This document shows positions 8,111 to 16,706 of a stretch of 64,000 bases of DNA, piece by piece (the first letter of the stretch is position 1; every line of letters starts with the position of its first letter). The notes under the pieces are model-generated. The model worked only from the letters and a program-made list of their open reading frames with translations, was not told the origin of the DNA and made no database searches. The DNA comes from Bacteroidia bacterium (GTDB lineage: Bacteria > Bacteroidota > Ignavibacteria > UBA10030): contig BQML01000014.1 of NCBI GenBank assembly GCA_022180565.1, positions 1 through 64,000 on the forward strand, written 5' to 3'. The translations under genes and the position numbers were made by a program.

Positions 8111-9508
8111 TCAGCTCTTCATCAACTGCACGAGCTTTGTCACTGTCTCTTTCGCGTCTCCGAACACCATCATGGTTTTTTCGTTGTAGAACAGCTCATT
8201 ATCCTCGCCCGCAAAACCCGGATTCAGACTCCGCTTGCACACCATAACCGTCCTGGCGTGGTCCACGTTCAGAATGGGCATGCCGTAGAGGGGGCTATCC
8301 TTTTTGTATCGCGCCGCCGGGTTCACGACGTCATTCGCGCCGATGACAAGCGCAACGTCGGTATTCTGAAAATCATCATTGATCTGGTCCATCTCCATAA
8401 GGATATCATACGGCGCATTCGCCTCCGCCAACAGCACATTCATGTGACCGGGCATTCTTCCTGCCACGGGGTGAATCGCATATCGTACCAGCATGCCTTT
8501 CGCTGTCAGAATATTCACCAGCTCCTGAAGTGCGTGCTGGGCTTGTGCGACGGCCAGACCGTATCCCGGAACGATGATCACGGACTGGGCACTTTCGAGG
8601 ATGGTCGCTGCATCTTCGGGCGTATAGCGAATGACGGTCCGCTGTTCAACGGCCTGTACCGAGGGGTCGTACTCGGCCCCCACGCCGGCAAACAGGACAT
8701 TGGCCAACGAGCGGTTCATCGCTTTGCACATGATATTCGTGAGAATGATGCCCGAGGTGCCGACGAGCGTTCCGCTGATGATCAGCACGTTGTTCGAGAG
8801 CACAAATCCCGTCATGGCGCCGGCGAGGCCTGAATAGGAATTCATCAGAGAGATGACCACGGGCATGTCCGCGCCTCCGATGGGAATGACACTCGTCACC
8901 CCGAGAATCGCCGCCAGCCCGGCAATGATCACAAGAAGATACCAACGGGAAGGATCAAACACGAACAGGACGCCAAGGACGATCGCAGCCACCAGGATGG
9001 CGGCATTGGTCTGTTTCTGGAATGGATAGAGGATCGGCGCGCTGCGCATCACGCCGTGCAGTTTGGCGGAGGCGATCATGCTTCCCACGATTGTCACCGT
9101 CCCGATCAGGATACTGAGCACCAGCGTGATCAGCACATCCAGAGGTGCGTCGCCTGTCCACACGCTCAGGCTCGCATCTCCGGATATTCTGATATACTCG
9201 GCGAAGGCCACGAGGGCCGAGGCACCTCCGCCGAATCCGTTCAGCACTCCAACCAACTGCGGCATCGCGGTCATCTGAACCCGAAGGGCAAACCACACGC
9301 CGACCGCGGATCCCGTCAATAATCCGGCCAGAATGAACGTGTAATCGAGGATCTTCTCGTCCGTCAGCGTCACGACGATTGCGATCAACATGCCGAGCGA
9401 CGCCGAGATGTTCCCCTTGCGGGCCGTCTTCGGCGAACTCAGCATTTTGAGTCCGCTCATGAAGAGAACCGATGCGACGAGGTATGAGAGAGCGGCAACA
9501 GCGCTCAT
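8111..9508 (-). CDS. pntB: NAD(P) transhydrogenase beta subunit
   Basis: Membrane subunit plus NADP(H)-binding domain III of the proton-translocating transhydrogenase, which drives NADH + NADP+ to NADPH with the proton gradient. 465 aa, normal length. The N-terminal 270 residues are hydrophobic helices with GVLNGFGGGASALVAFAEY and VISLMNSYSGLAGAMTGFVL; the C-terminal soluble part has VPGYGLAVAQAQHALQEL, IHPVAGRMPGHMNVLLAEA, YDILMEMDQINDDF and DVALVIGANDVVNPAA, all diagnostic of dIII. Last of the three pnt genes, 16 bp after the small alpha-2 subunit gene. Confidence 0.97.
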   Translation of the reverse strand: MSAVAALSYLVASVLFMSGLKMLSSPKTARKGNISASLGMLIAIVVTLTDEKILDYTFILAGLLTGSAVGVWFALRVQMTAMPQLVGVLNGFGGGASALVAFAEYIRISGDASLSVWTGDAPLDVLITLVLSILIGTVTIVGSMIASAKLHGVMRSAPILYPFQKQTNAAILVAAIVLGVLFVFDPSRWYLLVIIAGLAAILGVTSVIPIGGADMPVVISLMNSYSGLAGAMTGFVLSNNVLIISGTLVGTSGIILTNIMCKAMNRSLANVLFAGVGAEYDPSVQAVEQRTVIRYTPEDAATILESAQSVIIVPGYGLAVAQAQHALQELVNILTAKGMLVRYAIHPVAGRMPGHMNVLLAEANAPYDILMEMDQINDDFQNTDVALVIGANDVVNPAARYKKDSPLYGMPILNVDHARTVMVCKRSLNPGFAGEDNELFYNEKTMMVFGDAKETVTKLVQLMKS

Positions 9509-9524
9509 GGAAAAGAGTTCCTTT

Positions 9525-9830
9525 CTAAGCTCGTTGGTCTTTCTTCTGCGGCTCTTTTTTGAACATTTTCAGCATCCTATCCGTCACGAGAAACCCGCCA
9601 ACCACGTTGACGGTGGCAAGCACGACCGCAATGAATCCAAGGATCACGCTGAGGCCGCCATGGCCTTCACCGGCTGCGATGAGAGATCCTACCAGTGTGA
9701 TCCCCGAGATCGCATTGGACCCCGACATAAGGGGTGTATGGAGGAGAGGCGGTACCTTGCTGATAACCTCGACGCCGACAAACGCAGCGAGGACAAAGAT
9801 GTAGATCGAGATCATGAGTCCTTCTGTCAT
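9525..9830 (-). CDS. pntAB: NAD(P) transhydrogenase alpha-2 (membrane) subunit
   Basis: 101-aa membrane protein equal to the C-terminal transmembrane part of E. coli PntA, encoded here as a separate gene as in Rhodospirillum rubrum. Three or four hydrophobic helices; LLHTPLMSGSNAISGITLVGS and LATVNVVGGFLVTDRML are the family signatures. Its ATG overlaps the stop of the alpha-1 gene by 4 bp (ATGA), so translation is coupled. A charged tail KKEPQKKDQRA ends in the cytoplasm. Confidence 0.95.
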   Translation of the reverse strand: MTEGLMISIYIFVLAAFVGVEVISKVPPLLHTPLMSGSNAISGITLVGSLIAAGEGHGGLSVILGFIAVVLATVNVVGGFLVTDRMLKMFKKEPQKKDQRA

Positions 9831-10969
9831 AGGGCATTCCTGACTTGTTCGTTGACGATCTCACCCTCTCTCGTGATGCAGCATCCTTTGACGATTTCGT
9901 CCGTAAAATCCGGTTTGACGCCCGGTTTCGGAAAGAGAAGCTTCATCAGGGTCGTGATATTCTTGGAGTACATTCTGCTCGCGTCCACCGGAACGCTTGC
10001 CGCGAGGTTCACCGGACCAATAATCCATACGCCATGACGCTCGATGGTCTCACCCGCCTTCGTGAGCTCGCAATTGCCGCCTTGTTCGGCGGCAAGATCC
10101 ACGATCACAGAGCCGGGTCTCATTTCCCGAACCATCTCTTCGGTCACGAGGAGGGGGGCGCGTTTTCCGAACACTTGTGCCGTGCTGATCACAACGTCGA
10201 CCTTGGGCAGGCGGTTGCGGATGGCTTCCTGTTCCTTTCTCAGAAACTCCGCCGATTGCTCCTTCGCATACCCTCCCGATGTCTCCACATTCTCCGGTAC
10301 CTCCATTTCCACGAATGATGCTCCCAGACTTTTTACCTGTTCGCGAACCGAAGGGCGCGGATCGAACGCCTCTACCTTAGCGCCAAGGCGTTTTGCTGTC
10401 GCAATGGCTTGCAACCCCGACACGCCTGCACCCAGAATAAGAAACGTCGCGGGGGGAATTGTCCCGGCGGCGGTCATCAGTAAGGGGATCATTTTGCGCA
10501 TTCGGCCGGCGGCGAGCAGCACCGCTTTGTACCCGGCCACGGTCGACATCGAACTCAGAACATCCATGCTCTGCGCCCGGGTGATGCGCGGAATGTATTC
10601 GACCGAAAACGAGGTGATTCTACGGGCAACGAACATCTTCACAACATCCCGGTTTGCCAGGGGCGCGAGAAAACCCGCGTAGGTCGCGCCTTCCGGGATC
10701 ATCTCCGCCTCGTGACGCTTCAGCGCCGGATGAGGCATGGGTGGTTGCACCTTGACTACAAGATCCGCGCCCTCGTATAGGGCCTGGGGCTCCGATGCGA
10801 TCACGGCCCCGGCCTCAACGTATTCATCATCGGAGAACCCGGCTCCCAAGCCGGCTCCCGTTTCAACCACAACCTGATGTTTGTCGCGGACCAACAGAGG
10901 GATCATTTCCGGAATGATCGCAACGCGCGTCTCACCGGCAACGACTTCACGTGGAATGGCAATCCTCAC
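9827..10969 (-). CDS. pntAA: NAD(P) transhydrogenase alpha-1 subunit (NAD-binding domain I)
   Basis: Cytosolic NAD(H)-binding domain I of transhydrogenase (380 aa), related to alanine dehydrogenase. N-terminal MRIAIPREVVAGETRVAIIPE, then SMDVLSSMSTVAGYKAVLLAA, the Rossmann loop LILGAGVSGLQAIATAKRLGAKVEAFDPR and the RAPLLVTEEMVREMRPGSVIVDLAAEQGGN stretch are all conserved. Ends with FTDEIVKGCCITREGEIV. First gene of a pntAA-pntAB-pntB operon, the split arrangement found in many Alphaproteobacteria and Bacteroidota. Confidence 0.96.
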   Translation of the reverse strand: MRIAIPREVVAGETRVAIIPEMIPLLVRDKHQVVVETGAGLGAGFSDDEYVEAGAVIASEPQALYEGADLVVKVQPPMPHPALKRHEAEMIPEGATYAGFLAPLANRDVVKMFVARRITSFSVEYIPRITRAQSMDVLSSMSTVAGYKAVLLAAGRMRKMIPLLMTAAGTIPPATFLILGAGVSGLQAIATAKRLGAKVEAFDPRPSVREQVKSLGASFVEMEVPENVETSGGYAKEQSAEFLRKEQEAIRNRLPKVDVVISTAQVFGKRAPLLVTEEMVREMRPGSVIVDLAAEQGGNCELTKAGETIERHGVWIIGPVNLAASVPVDASRMYSKNITTLMKLLFPKPGVKPDFTDEIVKGCCITREGEIVNEQVRNAL

Positions 10970-11064
10970 ACCAATGCTCCATGTCTGAAGTTCAAGAATC
11001 CCCCCACCCCCGGGAGAAGACCCTTAAGAATACTGAATAGTGTTGAGAAGTTACACTGAAAAAG

Positions 11065-12462
11065 TTACGAAAGTGCCGGTCTGCCCCTGCGAACAGCCTT
11101 CCTGGGTTTTCGGCTTTGTTCGTTTCCACGTTTCTGCTTTGAAATCCCGGCATGTTCAAGGGCCTCCCGGAGATCATGGATGATATCATCAGGATTCTCC
11201 AGACCGACTGAGAGCCTGATGCCACCGGGATCCATGCCGCCCTCCAACTGCCGTTCCGGGGGAATGCTCGAATGCGTCATCGAACCGGGATGCTCAATGA
11301 GGGTGCGAATACTCCCCAGACTTACGGCGAGCGTCATGCTGTACGAATGCTCTGCAATGAAGTCCACAACCGCCTTTGCATGTGCATGCCTTTCGGCGGC
11401 CGTAGTGCCGACCACCGTGAAATACACCATGGTGCCCGGCGCAAACCGACCGTCATAATCACGCATCTGCACGTGCGCAAGAGATCTCTGCGGAAAATTG
11501 TCGAGGCCGGGAAACCTCACCGAGTGTACCCTGTCATCCCGCTCAAGAGCCTCCGCCACGACCTGCGCATTCTGCATTTGCTGACGGAATCTGACGGCAA
11601 GCGAAGGAAGGCCGTAGACCAGAATCGGCCAGGCCGCCTTCGGAGAGAGAATTCCGCCGAAATCCTTCCGATACATCAAAAGCCGGTCATAGCTCCAGCT
11701 GGGGCCGGCAACAACGCCGCCAACGTCCGTACCGAAGCCGCAAAGCCCTTTGGTCAACGACTCGACCACAAAGTCAATGCCGGCTTCAATCGGGCGTTGA
11801 CAGAACGGAGTGGCAAACGTGTTGTCCACCGCCGTGTGGATCATGTTCTCGGGTTTCCGGTGCCGGTTGTGGCTGCGTGCAATCTCGGCAACGGCTCCTA
11901 GATCTATCAGTTCGAGGGTCGGATTGACCGGCGTTTCGAAGTACAGGAGACGAGTCTGCGGGCTAATGGCATCGGCAAGCGCCTTCAGGTCTGTGAAATC
12001 CACCCAGGTGACTTTTACGCGGTAGCGCGGCATCCAGTTTTTGAAGAGCGAATAGGTACATCCGTAGAGAGTCCTGTGCGCCACAATCTCCGATCCGCTT
12101 CCCAAAAGAATTCCACACAGTGCAGAGACGGCACCCATGCCGCTGGCAAACGTGACCGCGCATTCACTTCCCTCAGCCATCGCAAGATTCTCCTCCAGAA
12201 GATCCTTGTTCGGCTCCCCCAACCTGTCATAGATGTAGATCGGCTCTTTCGTGTGAACGCGAAAATCCTCGGCATGATGCGCAAACTCCACGAACCCCCG
12301 GGCCCCACGTTGTGACGAGTCAAGACGAAAGGTGGACGAAGACGAGATTGGAGGGATTACATGATGAGAATAATCCCACTTGGGGGTGTAGGCCTCGCCC
12401 CAGATCAACTTCGTTTCCTGGGCATAGCGATGGCCGTTTTTGAGTGACGGTTTGTTCTTCAT
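11065..12462 (-). CDS. Cys/Met metabolism PLP-dependent enzyme (gamma-synthase/sulfhydrylase/gamma-lyase family)
   Basis: Fold-type I PLP enzyme acting on sulfur amino acids; could be cystathionine gamma-synthase, O-acylhomoserine sulfhydrylase or methionine gamma-lyase. 465 aa, longer than the usual 390-430. Visible: SGMGAVSALCGILLGSGSEIVAHRTLYG (PLP phosphate site), YFETPVNPTLELIDL, VDNTFATPFCQRPIEAGIDFVVESLTKGLCGFGTDVGG (PLP Lys in SLTKG; most relatives have TKY), and LGSIRTLIEHPGSMTHSSIP...GIRLSVGLENPDDIIHDL near the end. The C-terminus adds a basic tail (KPRKAVRRGRPALS). GGGAGGG-like Shine-Dalgarno six bases before the ATG. The 212-bp leader shows no SAM riboswitch that I can recognise. 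Confidence 0.88.
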   Translation of the reverse strand: MKNKPSLKNGHRYAQETKLIWGEAYTPKWDYSHHVIPPISSSSTFRLDSSQRGARGFVEFAHHAEDFRVHTKEPIYIYDRLGEPNKDLLEENLAMAEGSECAVTFASGMGAVSALCGILLGSGSEIVAHRTLYGCTYSLFKNWMPRYRVKVTWVDFTDLKALADAISPQTRLLYFETPVNPTLELIDLGAVAEIARSHNRHRKPENMIHTAVDNTFATPFCQRPIEAGIDFVVESLTKGLCGFGTDVGGVVAGPSWSYDRLLMYRKDFGGILSPKAAWPILVYGLPSLAVRFRQQMQNAQVVAEALERDDRVHSVRFPGLDNFPQRSLAHVQMRDYDGRFAPGTMVYFTVVGTTAAERHAHAKAVVDFIAEHSYSMTLAVSLGSIRTLIEHPGSMTHSSIPPERQLEGGMDPGGIRLSVGLENPDDIIHDLREALEHAGISKQKRGNEQSRKPRKAVRRGRPALS

Positions 12463-12674
12463 GGCCCTCCCTCATGCGGTGGTTGTGGCAGCCGCAACGG
12501 CGCAATTTCCATGCCACGCGCGATGAGAACCGGATGCTCAGGAACCGGCGGTTTGCGGGCTTTTTTCGGCGCACCATTCCCAAAAAATGAATGGCGAATC
12601 CCAAGTGTGGGAAACCGGAAGTCAGGAATCAGTTTGGATTCCCGGCGGTGCCGCAGAGGTGCGGGAAGAGTACG

Positions 12675-12986
12675 TCAGTCGGTGATCGTAATAATCAATT
12701 TCTTCGCTGGGGGTTCCGGGCGGGTTTCGCGGAATCGAACCCCATCGGCAATGTTGCGCTTGTTGGAAACCAGGGTGTGGACAGACGCACGCACCGTTGC
12801 ACCGGGATCGAGGGAGGAGACGGTGACACGCCTGAGGGACGGGGATGCGATGTCGGACCCATAGGCCTTCAGTACCGCGAAGGTCACTTGTTGACGCGCC
12901 TGCGTACGATCCTGCGCCGATGCCAACCACGGAGCGACAAGGGTTGCGAAAACACCCACACCAAGCAATAGAGAAAGTCGCCTCAT
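12675..12986 (-). CDS. Small exported beta-rich protein, putative fibre subunit A
   Basis: 103 aa with a clear signal peptide (MRRLSLLLGVGVFATLVAPWLASAQ; cleavage after SAQ). The mature part of about 78 residues ends KKLIITITD, the same alternating hydrophobic end seen in five neighbouring proteins (RTITLTLTN, HTITFTIAN and so on). It is the shortest of the set and lacks the central region, so it may be a specialised terminal or adaptor subunit, or a reduced paralogue. It follows subunit B by 2 bp and is last in the block. Family not recognised; role inferred from context. Confidence 0.6.
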   Translation of the reverse strand: MRRLSLLLGVGVFATLVAPWLASAQDRTQARQQVTFAVLKAYGSDIASPSLRRVTVSSLDPGATVRASVHTLVSNKRNIADGVRFRETRPEPPAKKLIITITD

Positions 12987-12988
12987 GA

Positions 12989-13489
12989 TCAGTTCGTCAG
13001 GGTCAAAGTGATCGTTCTGGATTGTGTGGGTACCGAGCCTACAGAAGCATCGGCGGCAAAAACATACGAGATCGGTTGTGCGGATTCACTTCCCCTCGAG
13101 ATTCCTGTTACCGCATCAACCGGAGATGTGGCATTCGAGATATCCACCAATCCTGCACTGAACCCTCGTGTACTGGCAACGTTCACCATGAGCCGTGTTC
13201 CCGTCGGCATGGGATTGTCGATGGAGACAACAATTTTCATATTGTCAAGGTTCGTGGTGACGCTGTATGAGGTCGACTGATCCTCGACAGACATCAGCGA
13301 AGCACCAGCTACCGCATCAGACAGAATAAGGGATCCGGGGTTGCCGGACACCGCAATTTTTGTCACGGCTTTTACTTCGAGGCTAACGGATTGTTGGGCG
13401 GTCCCCTGCGCGTGGAGATCGAGAGCGCAGAGCGCCAACACAACCGCTGCAAGAGGGATGGATGGGCGGATCATCGAGCAAGAGATCAT
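12989..13489 (-). CDS. Exported beta-sandwich-like protein, putative fibre subunit B
   Basis: About 166 aa; I start it at the ATG at 13489 (MISCSMIRPS...) and note a second ATG at 13474. Signal peptide ends LHAQ. Mature sequence QSVSLEVKAVTKIAVSGNPG, then SVEDQSTSYSVTTNL, GLVDISNATSPVDAVTGI, ending RTITLTLTN. It is a clear paralogue of subunit F (19079-19579): both share KIA.SGNPG, DISNAT, AVTGI.RG and the C-terminal T.TLTLTN. No cysteine in the mature part. Predicted secreted beta-strand protein assembled with the usher-like protein encoded upstream. A TTGACA/TACATT promoter (13501-13530) may give it independent expression. Confidence 0.65.
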   Translation of the reverse strand: MISCSMIRPSIPLAAVVLALCALDLHAQGTAQQSVSLEVKAVTKIAVSGNPGSLILSDAVAGASLMSVEDQSTSYSVTTNLDNMKIVVSIDNPMPTGTRLMVNVASTRGFSAGLVDISNATSPVDAVTGISRGSESAQPISYVFAADASVGSVPTQSRTITLTLTN

Positions 13490-13500
13490 GGACTTCGCAC

Positions 13501-13530
13501 AATGTAGCGTAAAGTGTGTCCAAGTGTCAA
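13501..13530 (-). promoter_or_regulatory. Putative sigma-70-type promoter for subunits B and A
   Basis: On the minus strand TTGACA (13525-13530) is followed after 18 bp by TACATT (13501-13506). The start codon at 13489 would lie almost at the transcription start, so the second ATG at 13474 fits better with this promoter. It lies in the 218-bp gap between the usher-like gene and subunit B. Confidence 0.4.
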
Positions 13531-13690
13531 GCATCATGCTTCCTCTCATGCTGTTCCGTGCGCTGGGACAACGGATGCAAGGCTGATGCCAGAGGAAGAA
13601 AGCGATCCTCATTTTTCCCAGCAAAATCTCTTTTGTTTACAGGCCTTTCTTGGGGGTGAAGGAGGAGAGAAGGGAAAGAAGGAATGCCTG

Positions 13691-13705
13691 TTGTAATTTC
13701 TACAA
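13691..13705. repeat. 15-bp interrupted palindrome TTGTA-ATTTC-TACAA
   Basis: Two 5-bp arms (six if the outer G/C pair is counted) separated by ATTTC, 2 bp beyond the usher-like stop codon. Its minus-strand reading TTGTAGAAATTACAA differs at only two bases from the palindrome at 25113-25127 in front of the LytTR regulator gene. It could be a regulator site or a weak hairpin; no T-tract follows. Confidence 0.35.
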
Positions 13706-13707
13706 CA

Positions 13708-16698
13708 TCAATCGTGTGCAGGCTCCATTTCAAGCTTATAAAGCGTCCGACAGGCCAGTTCCGCTTCGGTAAGCGACGAGAAGAGCTCCACCTTCACGCG
13801 GTAGCGTACGCCAAGTCCCGGGACCGTCGCGCGTTCAATCGTCGCTTTCTTTCCCGTGACTCGTTCAGCAACGCGCACGCGCTCGACGGCCTTGCTTCGT
13901 GTTTGCCACGATGAGACCTGGAGGATGTAACCGTTGCGTTTCTCGTCGTAAGTAATCAAGCACGGGTTATTGTCCGGTGGGTCGGGAGCAACTCTGACCA
14001 CAGGAGTTTCCTCCGTGTGAATGATACGAATCGTTCGCCTGCGCGGGACGATATCGAATCGGATATCCTTTCGTTCCCCTGGCTCAACGACAATATTCAC
14101 AACCTCTGGATGCACTTCATGGAACGAGGGAATGTCGCCGCCCACGAGGCGAACCGTCCATTGACCAGGTGTGAGTTCAGCAAATTCAACGCGTCCGCGC
14201 GAATCGCTGACCCGTCTGCGAAGATCAGCACCCTTGACGGCCTCGACAAGAATACCCTGCCTCGGCCCGGCATCCACGACACTATCCCCGGGCTCTTGAA
14301 ACGCGTTCAACCGAATTTCAGCACTGATCGTCGCGCCGCGCACAATATTGAGAATCACCCTCTCCTCCCTCCCCTCCGTGACATTGACTTCCAACGGCAT
14401 CGGTTGACGCGTTATTCGATCGAGACCGACACTTCCCCGGTCCAGCACAAGATAATGACGCCCGGGCGGAAGAGGAACAGCAAACTCTCCCCGTGTATCA
14501 CTCATCCCCGCGGTATTTCCAATGTTCACCACCGCATTCACCACCGGCCGATCGTTCTCATCGAGCATAATGCCCACGAGGCGTCCTCCGCCTCCTTTCC
14601 GCTGGAGAGGAATGGCAAGGGGGACGGCGTACTGCAGAACATAGGCCAGATCATTGGTACGGATGGAGGGTACGAAAGAATTGTTTCTCAAGCGCAGGCT
14701 CACTTGATGGGTGTTGGGGAATTCGTGAAGCAGGGTAAGATCGAGCAAGAGAAAGTCCTGCCGAGTAAATGTCTGAAGCCGGCTCCAATAGAAGTTGCCC
14801 TGAAGGGAACTTCGCGCCCAAAGTCTGATGGCGGTTCCAACACTGACCGAAGTGCGCTGTTGATGCTCTGAAGTGTAAAGATTCTGTTCCTCGGCATACT
14901 CGAGGGAAACCGTGTACGTCTGGGAAGCGGACGGAGAGAATCCTGAGAACAAGGCATAGCGGCGGAAAGGAAAGCTTCCCCCCAGAAGATCGTTGCGCGT
15001 AACACCGAAATCCAGATCAGAATAGAGGTGAACACCGGCGAGCTCGTGACCTAGGCGGAGGCGTGCGATCTGCTCCGACCGGCGGTAGAGAGGTGTCGGA
15101 CGAAGATCTTCCTGAAGGGTTTGCCGATACGACACTGCGATCAGATTCGAATAGCCGGCTCCAATCTGCACGACCTGCTCGTAGGGAACGAAGGACAGCG
15201 CGCTGTCATTGTTGAGGTTTCGTCGCTCGGACCGAAAGTACGCCTCAGTTTGGAAGTTGCGAATCGGCTGAAGGTTCAGGGAAAGCGACCCTATGCTCAG
15301 ATCTCTGTAATATCCCTGATAACTTCCGCCCGCTTTCACGACGCGGGCATCAAATGCCCCCAAGGGGATACGAGCGCTGAATTGCCCCGCGAGGGCGTCA
15401 TCTCGCACACCCGCACTGTTGCTCACGCCGTACTCCAGGTCGACGGTCGTAGATTTTATCAGGGTTGCCTGCACCCTTACTGAGGATACTTCTGCGTTCC
15501 TCTGGTCCCGTTTTTCCAGATGCTGGACTCCGAAAGCGAATCCTCCAAGAGGTTCGTAGCGCACAAAGCCTCCGGCCTGCCGCTGACTTGGAGCATAGAA
15601 GCGGGATTCATTGTAGAACCCCCCCACGGTGGTTGATCCAAAGAAAGCAGTTCCGCCGCCGCCAAATCCGTAGCGGCTCAGTTCGGTCAACGGCGACAAG
15701 GAATACGTCCAATCTCCGAACCGAATCTCGCCAAACGTTGTCGAATACCGCACGCGGTACTCGTCGCGCAATCCGAGGGAGGATTGAGACTGGATGTCGG
15801 TCGTCCGGAGAAACAGTTCAAGCCTGTCGGTTCCCGCCTCAGACAGCGATCCCATGCCGCTGATTTCGACTTGGCCGCCCAGCCGTTCGCCCTCTCCCGC
15901 CGCGCGGGAGGCAATCTGGAGAGGATAGCGGTGAAATTCCTCTCCTCTTTCCAGGCGCCCGGGAATCACATCAACAACAGCCGATGTCCGTGATCGGACT
16001 GTGGAATCCGATCTCAGCACGGCTGTGAGCTCAATCGTGGTGGGTGTCGTGCCGGGGAGTGATTCCGGTGTTGAGACCCGTATGCGGACCCCCCTGTGCT
16101 GTCGCGGTCCGAGAGTAATTTCCGAAGAATCAGGAACGGCAGGAAAGCCTTGTGAATTTGCCGTTTTGACATCGATCTTTCCTCCAACATTTCCCTCGTT
16201 CACCACCTCGAAGAGCAGTTCGAACCGTTCTCCGCCTGCCACGTAGCGGGGAGCGTCAACGAGCTGGACATTGAGTTTTCGGAAGGGAACGATGACGATC
16301 GCGACTTTTGCTTCCGCCGACAGCGTCGTATCCGACGCGTCGGTTACACGGTAGCGGACTTCGTATTCCCCCGCCTCGGTTTCCGGGGGAAAAGAGAGTG
16401 TGACGAGGCGGACTTCTGATTTGCCGGCAGCCACCGTGTACCGCGGCTCGCGAAAAATGTTCTTCCACCCGCGCGGAAGCCCCATCGTTGCCCTAACGGT
16501 TTTGTTACGACGCGTTTGGTTTTCAACAACAAATCCGGTTGACACAACTGATCCTTCACGGATCTCCATCCGAGGGGATGCTGGGCGCACAACAAGGCCT
16601 TCCTCTGTTTGTGCACTTGCGCGGAACACGCAGAAAAGACCCAGAGCAAAAAAAATCCGGCCGAACAGGGCCGGGCGATATGGTGTTCTCCGTGTCAC
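13708..16698 (-). CDS. Large outer-membrane usher-like protein with Ig-like, barrel, CarboxypepD_reg-like and SPOR-like parts
   Basis: 996 aa with a signal peptide ending RASAQ. Residues about 35-250 look like two Ig-like NEW3-type domains (GFVVENQTRRNKTVRATMG; VNEGNVGGKIDVKT). Residues about 270-700 are alternating amphipathic strands rich in Gly, Tyr, Arg and Ser, as in a large outer-membrane beta-barrel (RYGFGGGGTAFFGSTTVGG; LRLRNNSFVPSIRTNDL). Residues about 715-800 resemble a carboxypeptidase-regulatory/usher C-terminal plug (GRLVGIMLDENDRPVVNAVV...DTRGEFAVPLPPG). The last 75 residues look SPOR-like (GYILQVSSWQTRSKAVERVR). Placed next to a periplasmic chaperone-like gene and six small exported subunits, it is best read as a divergent usher. 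It is not a recognised FimD homologue by eye; the role is inference. Confidence 0.65.
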   Translation of the reverse strand: MTRRTPYRPALFGRIFFALGLFCVFRASAQTEEGLVVRPASPRMEIREGSVVSTGFVVENQTRRNKTVRATMGLPRGWKNIFREPRYTVAAGKSEVRLVTLSFPPETEAGEYEVRYRVTDASDTTLSAEAKVAIVIVPFRKLNVQLVDAPRYVAGGERFELLFEVVNEGNVGGKIDVKTANSQGFPAVPDSSEITLGPRQHRGVRIRVSTPESLPGTTPTTIELTAVLRSDSTVRSRTSAVVDVIPGRLERGEEFHRYPLQIASRAAGEGERLGGQVEISGMGSLSEAGTDRLELFLRTTDIQSQSSLGLRDEYRVRYSTTFGEIRFGDWTYSLSPLTELSRYGFGGGGTAFFGSTTVGGFYNESRFYAPSQRQAGGFVRYEPLGGFAFGVQHLEKRDQRNAEVSSVRVQATLIKSTTVDLEYGVSNSAGVRDDALAGQFSARIPLGAFDARVVKAGGSYQGYYRDLSIGSLSLNLQPIRNFQTEAYFRSERRNLNNDSALSFVPYEQVVQIGAGYSNLIAVSYRQTLQEDLRPTPLYRRSEQIARLRLGHELAGVHLYSDLDFGVTRNDLLGGSFPFRRYALFSGFSPSASQTYTVSLEYAEEQNLYTSEHQQRTSVSVGTAIRLWARSSLQGNFYWSRLQTFTRQDFLLLDLTLLHEFPNTHQVSLRLRNNSFVPSIRTNDLAYVLQYAVPLAIPLQRKGGGGRLVGIMLDENDRPVVNAVVNIGNTAGMSDTRGEFAVPLPPGRHYLVLDRGSVGLDRITRQPMPLEVNVTEGREERVILNIVRGATISAEIRLNAFQEPGDSVVDAGPRQGILVEAVKGADLRRRVSDSRGRVEFAELTPGQWTVRLVGGDIPSFHEVHPEVVNIVVEPGERKDIRFDIVPRRRTIRIIHTEETPVVRVAPDPPDNNPCLITYDEKRNGYILQVSSWQTRSKAVERVRVAERVTGKKATIERATVPGLGVRYRVKVELFSSLTEAELACRTLYKLEMEPAHD

Positions 16699-16706
16699 TT
16701 TCCGTT

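Noticed and set aside
12463-12674. Possible SAM riboswitch in the leader of the Cys/Met PLP gene
   Set aside because: No SAM-I, SAM-II or SAM/SAH motif could be recognised and no terminator/antiterminator pair was seen.
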